DNA of 5,848 nt, taken from positions 1 to 5,848 of the forward strand of contig CAMCMW010000110.1 in the NCBI GenBank assembly GCA_945876155.1, written 5' to 3'. Position numbers and translations under genes: made by a program. Shown here one piece after another: positions 1-5,848 of this stretch. Below the pieces are notes generated by a model, which was not told where the DNA came from, made no database searches, and saw nothing but the letters and a program-made list of their open reading frames with translations. Numbering within the stretch: the stretch's first letter is position 1; each line of letters opens with the position of its first letter. Source of the DNA: an uncultured Ruminococcus sp. Lineage in GTDB: Bacteria > Bacillota > Clostridia > Oscillospirales > Ruminococcaceae.

Positions 1-2833
1 TTTCAAGATCTGACTCATGGGTTTCTGTGCTTATTATTTCATCATCAAAATCAGTGTCCCAGTCTTTATTTTTAACCTGTGGTATATATTTGATAAGGTC
101 ACGAAGCCTGTTTCTGATAAGTTCAAATTCATTTATTCCTGCTGTTTCAAGATAGCTGGTATTTATAATCTGCGAAATAAAATCAAGCTGTGCCTTTACT
201 TCCGGTATTGTCGCAACTGTTGACACAGCCCGAAGTTTTGCTTTCAGTTCACTGTATCCTCTCGTATACTTCTGACCAGCTACGTATCCAAGTTCAATGG
301 CATAAAGCAGCGCATCAAATCTGATTGCATTAATTTCGTCTTCATACGGCAAAATCAAAGGTGAAAGTTCTTCTTCAAGACGCTGTAAATCAGGCGGCGT
401 TAATGAAACATAGTTTTCCTTGTCAGCATATAAATCAACAACTTTCAGATGCTGCTTTACTGCAAAATTATCCCGGTTCAGTTCCTTGATTTTAGTGGTG
501 ATATCATCGATAAGCGTATTTCTGAATGACATCATTTCTTCTGTCTGAAACTTTGAATCCTGCATTTTATAGACCATCTGTACTTTAAGATTAAATATTC
601 TTTCCTGTACAGAAGATGTATTCGGAACTTCTCTTCCTTTTCCGTTCATACGGAAAAATTCAAAGTTTCCGCAGAAATCAAATATATAAAATTCTTTTTT
701 ATCCTGACCGTCAAGAAGTCCCGGGCAAAGTCTTGTTCCTCGTCCGATCATCTGCCAGAATTTTGCCTTGCTCATAACTTTTTTGAAGAATACCAGATTC
801 ACAACCTCCGGCACGTCTATACCGGTATCCATCATATCTACAGATACCACAATCTGCGGATACTTCTTGGGGTCAGAAAATTCATCAATCAGCGACTGTG
901 CATAATTTGTATAATTGTCAATAACCCGGCAAAATCCGTTTTTCTGTAAATGAGGGTATTCCTCACCGAACACTTCATATATTTTTTCAGCGTGTTTGTG
1001 ATTCTTTGCAAATATAATTGTCTTGCCGATTTTACTGCCGTATTCGATTTTGATTCCTTTATCCATAAGGATATTCAGAACTTTTCTGATTGTGTCCTTA
1101 TTGAAAATACGTTCATTCAGCAATGCACTGTCCATATATTCAGGGATTTCCCCGTCTTCATTTACAAACTGTTCTTCATACTGTTCCTTATCTTCTTCGG
1201 ACAGGTCATCGTAAACAATGCCGTTTTCCATAAGTTTCAGTGTTGTTTCAACCGATACAAAATCAACAAGGTAGCCGTCACGGACAGCCTGTGCAAGTTC
1301 ATAACCATAGGTCGGCACACCATTTTCAAGTTCAAATATACCGTATGTATTCTTATCAATCTCATCTCTCGGAGTTGCAGTAAGACCCACAAGATTAGCA
1401 TCAAAATATGTAAATATATCCCTGTATTTTTTATAGATACTTCTGTGTGCTTCATCACAGATTATAAGGTCGAAATGTCCCACTGTATACAGTTTTTGTC
1501 CGTTTTCATCCTGCACCGTATCAATCAGATTTATCATTGTCTGATATGTGGAAAATACACCTCGTGCGTTATAGTTCACCTTATCCTCACAGAGATTTAC
1601 AACAGAAAGATTCGGCAGCAGATTTACAAATGCTCTCTTTGCCTGTGTAACAAGACTGTTTCTGTCCGCAAGGAACAGCACATTCTTCACCCAGCCATGT
1701 CTGAGGAGAACATCAACAATTGAAATAACAGTTCTCGTCTTGCCTGAGCCTGTCGCCATTACAAGCAGTGCCTTTCGCCTGTTTTCCTTGTCAAATGCAC
1801 GGCACACAGCCTGTACTGCTTCTTTCTGATAATAACGTCCTGAAATCTTATCGTCTACACGAACAATGTCAAGATGTGAACGCATGGTCAGCTTGTTGAA
1901 TTCCTTTTCAAGGTCACGCTTGGAATAGATTCCGCTGACTCTTCTCTCCGGATAATGTGCATCGTCCCAAAGCCTTGTATCAAAGCCGTTTGTCAGGAAG
2001 ATAACCGGTCTTCTGCCAAATTTCTTTTCAAGTAAATCCGCATATAATTTTGCCTGCTGTCTGCCGACTGCCACATCTTTACAAGTGCGTTTTGCTTCAA
2101 CAACTGCAAGCGGTTTGCCATCATCACCAAAAAGTACATAGTCAGCATAGCCTGTCCCGCTTTGATTCGGCATTCCTTCAAGTTCATATTCATTATACCA
2201 GTCCTTGTCAAGAGTCCAGCCGGCATCAATCAGCATGGTATCTATATAAATCTTTCGGGTTTTATACTCAGAAATGTCAAGCGGTTTCGGAACATATGTA
2301 TGTGCTTTTTCCTCACGCTGAATTGTAAGCTGCTTTTTAAGAGAAGCATTCTCTGCTATAAGTGACTGCACGTCAATCTCAGGAATTTCCGGCTGTGCTG
2401 CATCTGTATTGGATTTCAGAAGGTCAGGATTCCACGTTTGCGAGGTATAGTTATCTGCATAGAAATATGCAACAAGGTCGAGGAAATAAAAGAGGTTTTC
2501 AAGACACAGCTCTGCCTGCTCCTCAGTTACAGTCTTTGAATTGTGTGCTGCATTATTCCCGGCGATTCTGATAAATTCAAGCCTGCGAAGCATATCATTT
2601 CCGATAATTTCCTTGAATCCAACGGTATTGATAAGACTGACAAACTTATCCTGATAAGGCATCGTCAAATCATTATCAATTGTATACATCCATTTTACAG
2701 CAAATTCCGCTGTTCTTCTTACTGCAATAACACATGATGCTGCATCAATATGATAAAGAGTTTCAGCAACTGCTGCTGAATCGGAAAAACTATGGAATTT
2801 TTGCTCACTTTTCAAATAATCAAAATTGGTCAT
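1..2833 (-). CDS. hsdR: Type I restriction enzyme, R subunit (HsdR), 3' end beyond the window
   Basis: ATP-dependent DNA translocase and endonuclease of a Type I R-M complex; it joins HsdM2-HsdS to cut unmethylated DNA. The frame is open from the ATG at 2831-2833 to the left edge (944 codons, no stop or frameshift seen). Residues about 1-125 resemble a DUF4145-type helical domain. The HsdR N-terminal nuclease fold follows: D231, E246-A-K248 (PD-ExK type) and Q260-xxx-Y264. The superfamily 2 helicase core has Walker A TGSGKT (361-366), DEAH (460-463), TATPR (485-489), DTGIDVPE (669-676) and QMIGRGTR (694-701). The rest, to residue 944, is the family's C-terminal region that contacts the methyltransferase. 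Related proteins are often near 1,000-1,150 residues, so I infer that perhaps 100-200 are missing. The start is fixed by a strong Shine-Dalgarno site 7 nt upstream. It lies 33 bp after hsdS and is probably in the same operon. Confidence 0.96.
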   Translation of the reverse strand, partial: MTNFDYLKSEQKFHSFSDSAAVAETLYHIDAASCVIAVRRTAEFAVKWMYTIDNDLTMPYQDKFVSLINTVGFKEIIGNDMLRRLEFIRIAGNNAAHNSKTVTEEQAELCLENLFYFLDLVAYFYADNYTSQTWNPDLLKSNTDAAQPEIPEIDVQSLIAENASLKKQLTIQREEKAHTYVPKPLDISEYKTRKIYIDTMLIDAGWTLDKDWYNEYELEGMPNQSGTGYADYVLFGDDGKPLAVVEAKRTCKDVAVGRQQAKLYADLLEKKFGRRPVIFLTNGFDTRLWDDAHYPERRVSGIYSKRDLEKEFNKLTMRSHLDIVRVDDKISGRYYQKEAVQAVCRAFDKENRRKALLVMATGSGKTRTVISIVDVLLRHGWVKNVLFLADRNSLVTQAKRAFVNLLPNLSVVNLCEDKVNYNARGVFSTYQTMINLIDTVQDENGQKLYTVGHFDLIICDEAHRSIYKKYRDIFTYFDANLVGLTATPRDEIDKNTYGIFELENGVPTYGYELAQAVRDGYLVDFVSVETTLKLMENGIVYDDLSEEDKEQYEEQFVNEDGEIPEYMDSALLNERIFNKDTIRKVLNILMDKGIKIEYGSKIGKTIIFAKNHKHAEKIYEVFGEEYPHLQKNGFCRVIDNYTNYAQSLIDEFSDPKKYPQIVVSVDMMDTGIDVPEVVNLVFFKKVMSKAKFWQMIGRGTRLCPGLLDGQDKKEFYIFDFCGNFEFFRMNGKGREVPNTSSVQERIFNLKVQMVYKMQDSKFQTEEMMSFRNTLIDDITTKIKELNRDNFAVKQHLKVVDLYADKENYVSLTPPDLQRLEEELSPLILPYEDEINAIRFDALLYAIELGYVAGQKYTRGYSELKAKLRAVSTVATIPEVKAQLDFISQIINTSYLETAGINEFELIRNRLRDLIKYIPQVKNKDWDTDFDDEIISTETHESDLE

Positions 2834-2840
2834 GGTTTAA

Positions 2841-2847
2841 CCTCCTT
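2841..2847 (-). promoter_or_regulatory. Ribosome binding site of hsdR
   Basis: The minus strand reads AAGGAGG, ending 7 nt before the hsdR ATG. This is the strongest Shine-Dalgarno match in the window and decides the hsdR start. It lies in the 33-bp gap after the hsdS stop, so hsdR can start translation independently on the shared transcript. Confidence 0.85.
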
Positions 2848-2866
2848 TTCTCTGTTGATTTTTGTT

Positions 2867-4066
2867 TCAGCCGAAATATTTCTGCATCAGGCTGTCAAAC
2901 AACAGCTGTGCCTCGTCAAGCGCTTTCTGCACTGCTTCTTTGGATTTTTCGGTTTGTTTTACAAAGTCGGCGAATTGGTTTTGGAGTTCGATTGGTGGTA
3001 ATAAAATTCTTGTTTTCTTTATTTCACCAAGATGTAGATTAGGTACTCCTATACCCTTTATACTTCTGTCAAATTGTCTTTTTGTCTCATAAGAATTGAT
3101 AACACATTTGAAATAAACAGGATTAATTATTTCAAGTGGTCTCAACAAGGCTAAACTAACATATATATCAAATATTTCATCAGTGTCATTTACTGCAGCC
3201 ACGCCATAATTCACACCGTTTTTTGACATTAAAATATCATTTCTTTGTGGCTTTAAAGTTGCATATAATTTCTCATGTAATTCAGCTGGAATATATTTTA
3301 TATTATCCCAATCTATTTTTTGTGTCATTACATCTTTTGATGATAAAAACTTAAAGCCATTTTCATTATCTTCGGTATATATAGGTGTTTGGTGTGTTCC
3401 GTCTTTGATGATAGAACAAACGTCTTCAATGCTAACAATATCATATCTATTGCAGTTATCTTGAAGTGTTCCAAACATCTCAACAAATCGGGCTTTGACG
3501 AGTTCGTCAAGCTTTTTTAATTGAGTTTGGCGGTGGGTGATGATTGATTGGAGTTTGTCGAGAGTGGAAACAATTTGCTTCTGAATAATAGTCGCAGGAA
3601 TCGGTACTTCGAGTTTTTTTAATTCCGTTTTATTAAACTTTTTCATTGAAGTACCAGAAGAAATTGACATCAATTTTTCGTAGCCTACTTTGGAGAGAAA
3701 AAAATAATAAAGATAATCACGCAAGCCATCATTGGCTGTTTTTATCATTACAGAATTTGATGCCAATGTCATCGGTCGATTCAGATAGGGTACTTTAAAT
3801 ACTTTGCCAATAGAACCGATATTGCTTAAAATCAACTCTCCGCCAAAGAGATTTGAATTGTGTAAAAACTCATACCCATGTTGATCAGTATATGTTAGTC
3901 CTTTGGTAAACCCATTAGAAAAATCAGCGGTCTTTACCATCAACGCATAATTTTCTTCATTTGTGATAAGAACATTTTCTTTTAAAGCAGCAAAACTTCC
4001 ACTGGCAACATAGTCTGTTATTTTTTCGCATACATCTCCAAGTTTCAGCATTTCTCGTACAATCAT
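2867..4066 (-). CDS. hsdS: Type I restriction-modification specificity subunit (HsdS)
   Basis: DNA-recognition subunit that sets the bipartite target for both methylation and cleavage. The 399 residues fit a full-length two-domain HsdS. TRD1 covers about 1-154 (opening LKLGDVCEKITDYVASGSF). The first conserved helical spacer is about 155-199, rich in Q, K, L and E and ending KARFVEMFG. TRD2 is about 200-355 (VSIEDVCSIIKDGTHQTP; GVPNLHLGEIKKTRI). The second conserved helix is about 356-399 and ends LMQKYFG. The two helices have matching layouts (PIPATIIQKQI against LPPIELQNQF), which is the usual internal duplication. An in-frame TAA three codons upstream fixes the start at or after the ATG at 4064-4066. 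A second ATG at residue 6 (4049-4051) is possible because neither has a close Shine-Dalgarno site. Both TRDs are more AT-rich than the helices and hsdM, suggesting TRD exchange. The target sequence cannot be read from the protein. Confidence 0.96.
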   Translation of the reverse strand: MIVREMLKLGDVCEKITDYVASGSFAALKENVLITNEENYALMVKTADFSNGFTKGLTYTDQHGYEFLHNSNLFGGELILSNIGSIGKVFKVPYLNRPMTLASNSVMIKTANDGLRDYLYYFFLSKVGYEKLMSISSGTSMKKFNKTELKKLEVPIPATIIQKQIVSTLDKLQSIITHRQTQLKKLDELVKARFVEMFGTLQDNCNRYDIVSIEDVCSIIKDGTHQTPIYTEDNENGFKFLSSKDVMTQKIDWDNIKYIPAELHEKLYATLKPQRNDILMSKNGVNYGVAAVNDTDEIFDIYVSLALLRPLEIINPVYFKCVINSYETKRQFDRSIKGIGVPNLHLGEIKKTRILLPPIELQNQFADFVKQTEKSKEAVQKALDEAQLLFDSLMQKYFG

Positions 4067-4078
4067 ATATGATTATCT

Positions 4079-4101
4079 GCAAACCCAATTTACCGGTTTG
4101 C
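4079..4101 (-). repeat. Hairpin (inverted repeat) between hsdM and hsdS
   Basis: Arms at 4079-4085 and 4095-4101 are perfectly complementary over 7 bp (minus strand GCAAACC and GGTTTGC), with a 9-nt loop. The hairpin starts 13 nt after the hsdM stop and ends 12 nt before the hsdS ATG. On the minus strand no U-run follows, so it is a poor terminator for the operon. It could be a translational control element, an RNA stability element, or chance. Confidence 0.55.
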
Positions 4102-4113
4102 TTTTCCTTTCCT
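4102..4113 (-). promoter_or_regulatory. Distant purine-rich Shine-Dalgarno-like run for hsdS
   Basis: The minus strand reads AGGAAAGGAAAA directly after the hsdM stop codon. It is the only ribosome-binding-like sequence before hsdS, but it lies 35 nt from the hsdS ATG, too far for normal use. The hairpin at 4079-4101 sits between them; folding it would shorten the effective distance to about 12-16 nt. Its role in hsdS initiation is inferred; coupling to termination of hsdM translation is an alternative. Confidence 0.35.
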
Positions 4114-4114
4114 G

Positions 4115-5587
4115 TTATTCTCCGAGCATACGCTGAAGTTCTGCCATTTCAGCAGTAATCTGCTCATTAAGACGGTTCAGCTCTGCCAGAATCTCACTTG
4201 TGGGCGGATATTCCACAGCAACATACTCTGTTTTCTTATACTTGTTTATCGACAAATCATAGTCATTGTCTGTTATCTCCTGAGCAGACACAAAGAAACT
4301 CTGCTGTGTGCGTTCCCTGTCTTTTTCATTGTCCGGATTATGAAAACGTGCCACAATATCCGGAATATCATTTTCCGAAACCGGTGAACGCTTATCATCA
4401 AGGGAAAATCCGTCTGCTTTCATATCATAGAACCATACATTATCAGTTCCGCCGTAGCCTGTTTTTGTAAATATAAGCACAGCTGTTGATACTCCTGCGT
4501 ATGGTTTGAATACACCACTCGGCATTGAAATAACTGCTTCCAGACGATTCTGCTCTATCAGTTCCCTGCGGATATCTTTATGCGCTTTTGATGAGCCGAA
4601 CAGCACGCCGTCAGGAACGATACAGGCACAGCGCCCGCCCACTTTCAGCATTCTCAGGAACAATGCAAGGAATAGCAGTTCTGTCTTTTTGGTCTTGCAT
4701 ACTTTCAGCAAATCAGATGAAACTGTATCCGCATCAAGACTCCCCTTAAAAGGCGGATTGGCAAGAATTACAGAGTATTTTCCTGTGTCAGTATTCTGGT
4801 CGGAAAGGCTGTCACGATAGTCAATATTAGGATTGTCAACACCATGGGTCATCATGTTCATTGCGCCAACCCGGAGCATGGTTCTGTCCATATCGTAGCC
4901 ATAGAACATATCGTTATTGTAATGTGCCTTTTTATCCTTTTTATAGAAAATCTCATCGTGATATTTTTCTTTCAGATATTCACCTGCTGATACGAGGAAT
5001 CCGGAAGTACCGCAGGCTGGGTCACAAATGGTATCATCTGGTTTCGGGTCAAGCAGTTCCACCATCATGCGAATGATGTGACGAGGTGTGCGGAACTGAC
5101 CGTTTACGCCGGCAGTAGAAAGCTTTGCAAGCAGGCTTTCGTACACGTCACCCTTGGTGTCAGTTTCTATCTGCTTTGCCATATCCTGATAAAGTCCGTC
5201 CAAAGCGTCTACAATCTTTGAAAGAAGCTGCGGTGTGGGAATCTTGAATATGGCATCACTCATATATTTGGAATATGTGCTTTCCTTGTTTCCATGGAGA
5301 TTTTTGATAAACGGAAAAATCTCCGTCTGCATCAGTTCATACATCTTCTCCGCAGGCAAATCCCGGAACACAGACCATTTATATTGTTCGTGTCCCTCAA
5401 ACATACTGGTATATGGCAGCTCAAGCATTAAACTGCTCTTAGCTTTTTTCGTATCGACATCATCAAGGTCATGAATAAACATAAGATAAGTCATCTGTTC
5501 CACAACATCCAGTGGATTAGTAATACCGCCAGTCCAGAACATTTCCCAGATCTGGTCAATTTTGTTTTTCAGTTCTCCTGTAAGCAT
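4115..5587 (-). CDS. hsdM: Type I restriction-modification DNA methyltransferase subunit (HsdM)
   Basis: Modification subunit: transfers a methyl group from S-adenosylmethionine to the N6 of adenine within the target chosen by HsdS. The 490 residues are near the usual family length. The N-terminal helical HsdM_N domain covers about 1-145 and opens in the classic way (LKNKIDQIWEMFW). The catalytic N6-adenine methyltransferase domain follows: GQFRTPRHI (163-171), SAM-binding motif I DPACGTSGF (189-197), catalytic motif IV NPPF (277-280), then IVPDGVLFGSS (323-333) and AGVSTAVLIF (364-373). The C-terminal tail from about 455 is helical and charged (EILAELNRLNEQI), where the family contacts HsdS. 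The start is supported by GGAG 8 nt upstream and by the position of the conserved N-terminus. It is the first gene of the operon, downstream of a strong promoter. No defects were seen. A host-protecting methylase of Type I is the only reasonable call. Confidence 0.97.
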   Translation of the reverse strand: MLTGELKNKIDQIWEMFWTGGITNPLDVVEQMTYLMFIHDLDDVDTKKAKSSLMLELPYTSMFEGHEQYKWSVFRDLPAEKMYELMQTEIFPFIKNLHGNKESTYSKYMSDAIFKIPTPQLLSKIVDALDGLYQDMAKQIETDTKGDVYESLLAKLSTAGVNGQFRTPRHIIRMMVELLDPKPDDTICDPACGTSGFLVSAGEYLKEKYHDEIFYKKDKKAHYNNDMFYGYDMDRTMLRVGAMNMMTHGVDNPNIDYRDSLSDQNTDTGKYSVILANPPFKGSLDADTVSSDLLKVCKTKKTELLFLALFLRMLKVGGRCACIVPDGVLFGSSKAHKDIRRELIEQNRLEAVISMPSGVFKPYAGVSTAVLIFTKTGYGGTDNVWFYDMKADGFSLDDKRSPVSENDIPDIVARFHNPDNEKDRERTQQSFFVSAQEITDNDYDLSINKYKKTEYVAVEYPPTSEILAELNRLNEQITAEMAELQRMLGE

Positions 5588-5595
5588 ACTTCACG

Positions 5596-5599
5596 CTCC
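5596..5599 (-). promoter_or_regulatory. Ribosome binding site of hsdM
   Basis: The minus strand reads GGAG, 8 nt before the hsdM ATG. It is a moderate Shine-Dalgarno match with good spacing and supports the start at 5585-5587. Confidence 0.65.
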
Positions 5600-5642
5600 A
5601 TATTTATCACAGCATTATACCGCCGTTTTGAATCATAAATTA

Positions 5643-5671
5643 ATTATAGCATTTTTCCATAAAAAATTCAA
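5643..5671 (-). promoter_or_regulatory. Sigma-A-type promoter of the hsdM-hsdS-hsdR operon
   Basis: On the minus strand, a -35 box TTGAAT (5666-5671) is followed by a 17-bp spacer and a perfect -10 TATAAT (5643-5648). The -10 is preceded by TGC, giving an extended -10 (TGnTATAAT). Transcription would start near 5636, leaving a leader of about 50 nt before hsdM. The spacer contains an imperfect palindrome (ATTTTT, 5-nt centre, AAAAAT at 5651-5667). This is the best promoter in the window, though untested. Confidence 0.75.
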
Positions 5672-5708
5672 TCCCCGTGAGCGGTTTTTTGTATTCTGTG
5701 CTAATTTT

Positions 5709-5717
5709 ATTATATCA
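5709..5717 (-). promoter_or_regulatory. Possible second upstream promoter (extended -10 only)
   Basis: The minus strand reads TGATATAAT, a perfect -10 with the extended TGn element. No convincing -35 is found at 16-18 bp: the hexamer there is TAACTT, which overlaps the palindrome at 5722-5736. It may act as an extended -10 promoter, or be chance in AT-rich DNA. Confidence 0.35.
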
Positions 5718-5721
5718 CAAC

Positions 5722-5736
5722 AACTTTTCAAAAGTT
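5722..5736. repeat. 15-bp perfect palindrome, candidate operator
   Basis: Plus strand AACTTTT-C-AAAAGTT: two perfectly complementary 7-bp arms around one base. It lies just upstream of the extended -10 at 5709-5717, where a -35 box would be, and 8 bp after the stop of the right-edge reading frame. It could be a dimeric repressor site or a weak short hairpin. No regulator gene is visible in the window. Confidence 0.4.
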
Positions 5737-5744
5737 ATTCTGCA

Positions 5745-5848
5745 TCAATAAATATTTTCATTTTCTAATATCCTCACATCTTCAACAACGTCCAAAGAAA
5801 TCTCCATACCTTCCGGAAACTTCATTTTCCTGTCACCCATGTCCAGAA
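5745..5848 (-). CDS. 3' end of an unidentified upstream reading frame (partial)
   Basis: From the right edge an open frame of 34 complete codons runs to a TGA at 5745-5747. It ends with residues such as KFPEGMEISLDVVEDVRI and then LENENIY. The mix of acidic and hydrophobic residues looks like real protein, probably the C-terminus of a gene on the same strand as the operon. Its start cannot be judged: ATGs occur at 5838-5840 and 5823-5825, but the frame is still open at the edge. I do not recognise the family. It stops 157 bp before hsdM and is separated from it by the promoter region, so it is probably not part of the R-M system. Confidence 0.45.
   Translation of the reverse strand, partial: LDMGDRKMKFPEGMEISLDVVEDVRILENENIY

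Noticed and set aside
950..1723. 257-codon open frame on the plus strand
   Set aside because: It lies wholly opposite the hsdR helicase region (Walker A to motif V area), which is clearly coding on the minus strand. Its translation is low-complexity and rich in F, I, C and K, as expected of an antisense shadow.
2867..4066. Phase-variable (invertible) hsdS
   Set aside because: Only one hsdS is present in the window, with no second or partial hsdS, no long inverted repeats between TRD boundaries and no recombinase gene. Partners beyond the left edge cannot be excluded.
4079..4101. Rho-independent terminator between hsdM and hsdS
   Set aside because: In the transcribed (minus) direction the hairpin is followed by AGATAATC, not a U-run. 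The T-rich side lies in the antisense direction, where there is no gene.
5614..5619. Third TATAAT on the minus strand, close to hsdM
   Set aside because: No TGn extension and no -35 box (the hexamer at 17 bp is TAATTT). It lies in the leader of the stronger promoter.
5674..5690. CCG-TGAG-CGG followed by a T-run on the plus strand, terminator-like
   Set aside because: The stem is only 3 bp and no plus-strand gene precedes it.
5692..5742. TATTCTG occurring twice, 44 bp apart
   Set aside because: A 7-bp direct repeat in AT-rich DNA is expected by chance.
5562..5768. 68-codon plus-strand open frame across the promoter region
   Set aside because: It overlaps the start of hsdM and the promoter, and has no protein-like character or ribosome site.

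Overview
The window holds one Type I restriction-modification (R-M) operon, entirely on the minus strand. Reading right to left, the order is hsdM (DNA methyltransferase), hsdS (specificity subunit) and hsdR (ATP-dependent translocase and endonuclease). hsdM and hsdS are complete. hsdR has its start but runs off the left edge after 944 codons. A short reading frame at the right edge is probably the end of an unrelated upstream gene, also on the minus strand. No mobile element, RNA gene or CRISPR array was recognised. I see no sign of a wholly new system. The points of interest are the mosaic hsdS and the control signals around it.

Organism: moderate-to-low GC, Shine-Dalgarno sites of AGGAGG type and consensus sigma-A-like promoters in AT-rich spacers suggest a Firmicute. 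The HsdM and HsdR sequences look like those of gut or rumen Clostridia (Lachnospiraceae or Ruminococcaceae). This is an inference from style and not a taxonomic assignment.

Layout: 5745-5848 is the tail of an unidentified reading frame. Positions 5588-5744 form the control region: a strong promoter (TTGAAT, 17 bp, extended -10 TGCTATAAT), a second extended -10 further upstream, and a 15-bp palindrome beside that second element. hsdM is at 4115-5587. A 48-bp gap (4067-4114) carries a purine-rich Shine-Dalgarno-like run followed by a 7-bp-stem hairpin. hsdS is at 2867-4066. A 33-bp gap with a strong AAGGAGG site precedes hsdR, which covers 1-2833. No terminator is visible after any of the three genes, so they are probably co-transcribed, with the transcript ending beyond the left edge.

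How they work together: in this family, two HsdM and one HsdS form the methyltransferase that modifies adenines in a bipartite target set by the two target-recognition domains (TRDs) of HsdS. Adding HsdR gives the restriction complex, which binds unmethylated targets, pumps DNA by ATP hydrolysis and cuts at a distance. All catalytic motifs checked in HsdM and HsdR are intact and no frameshift was seen, so the system looks functional as far as the window shows.
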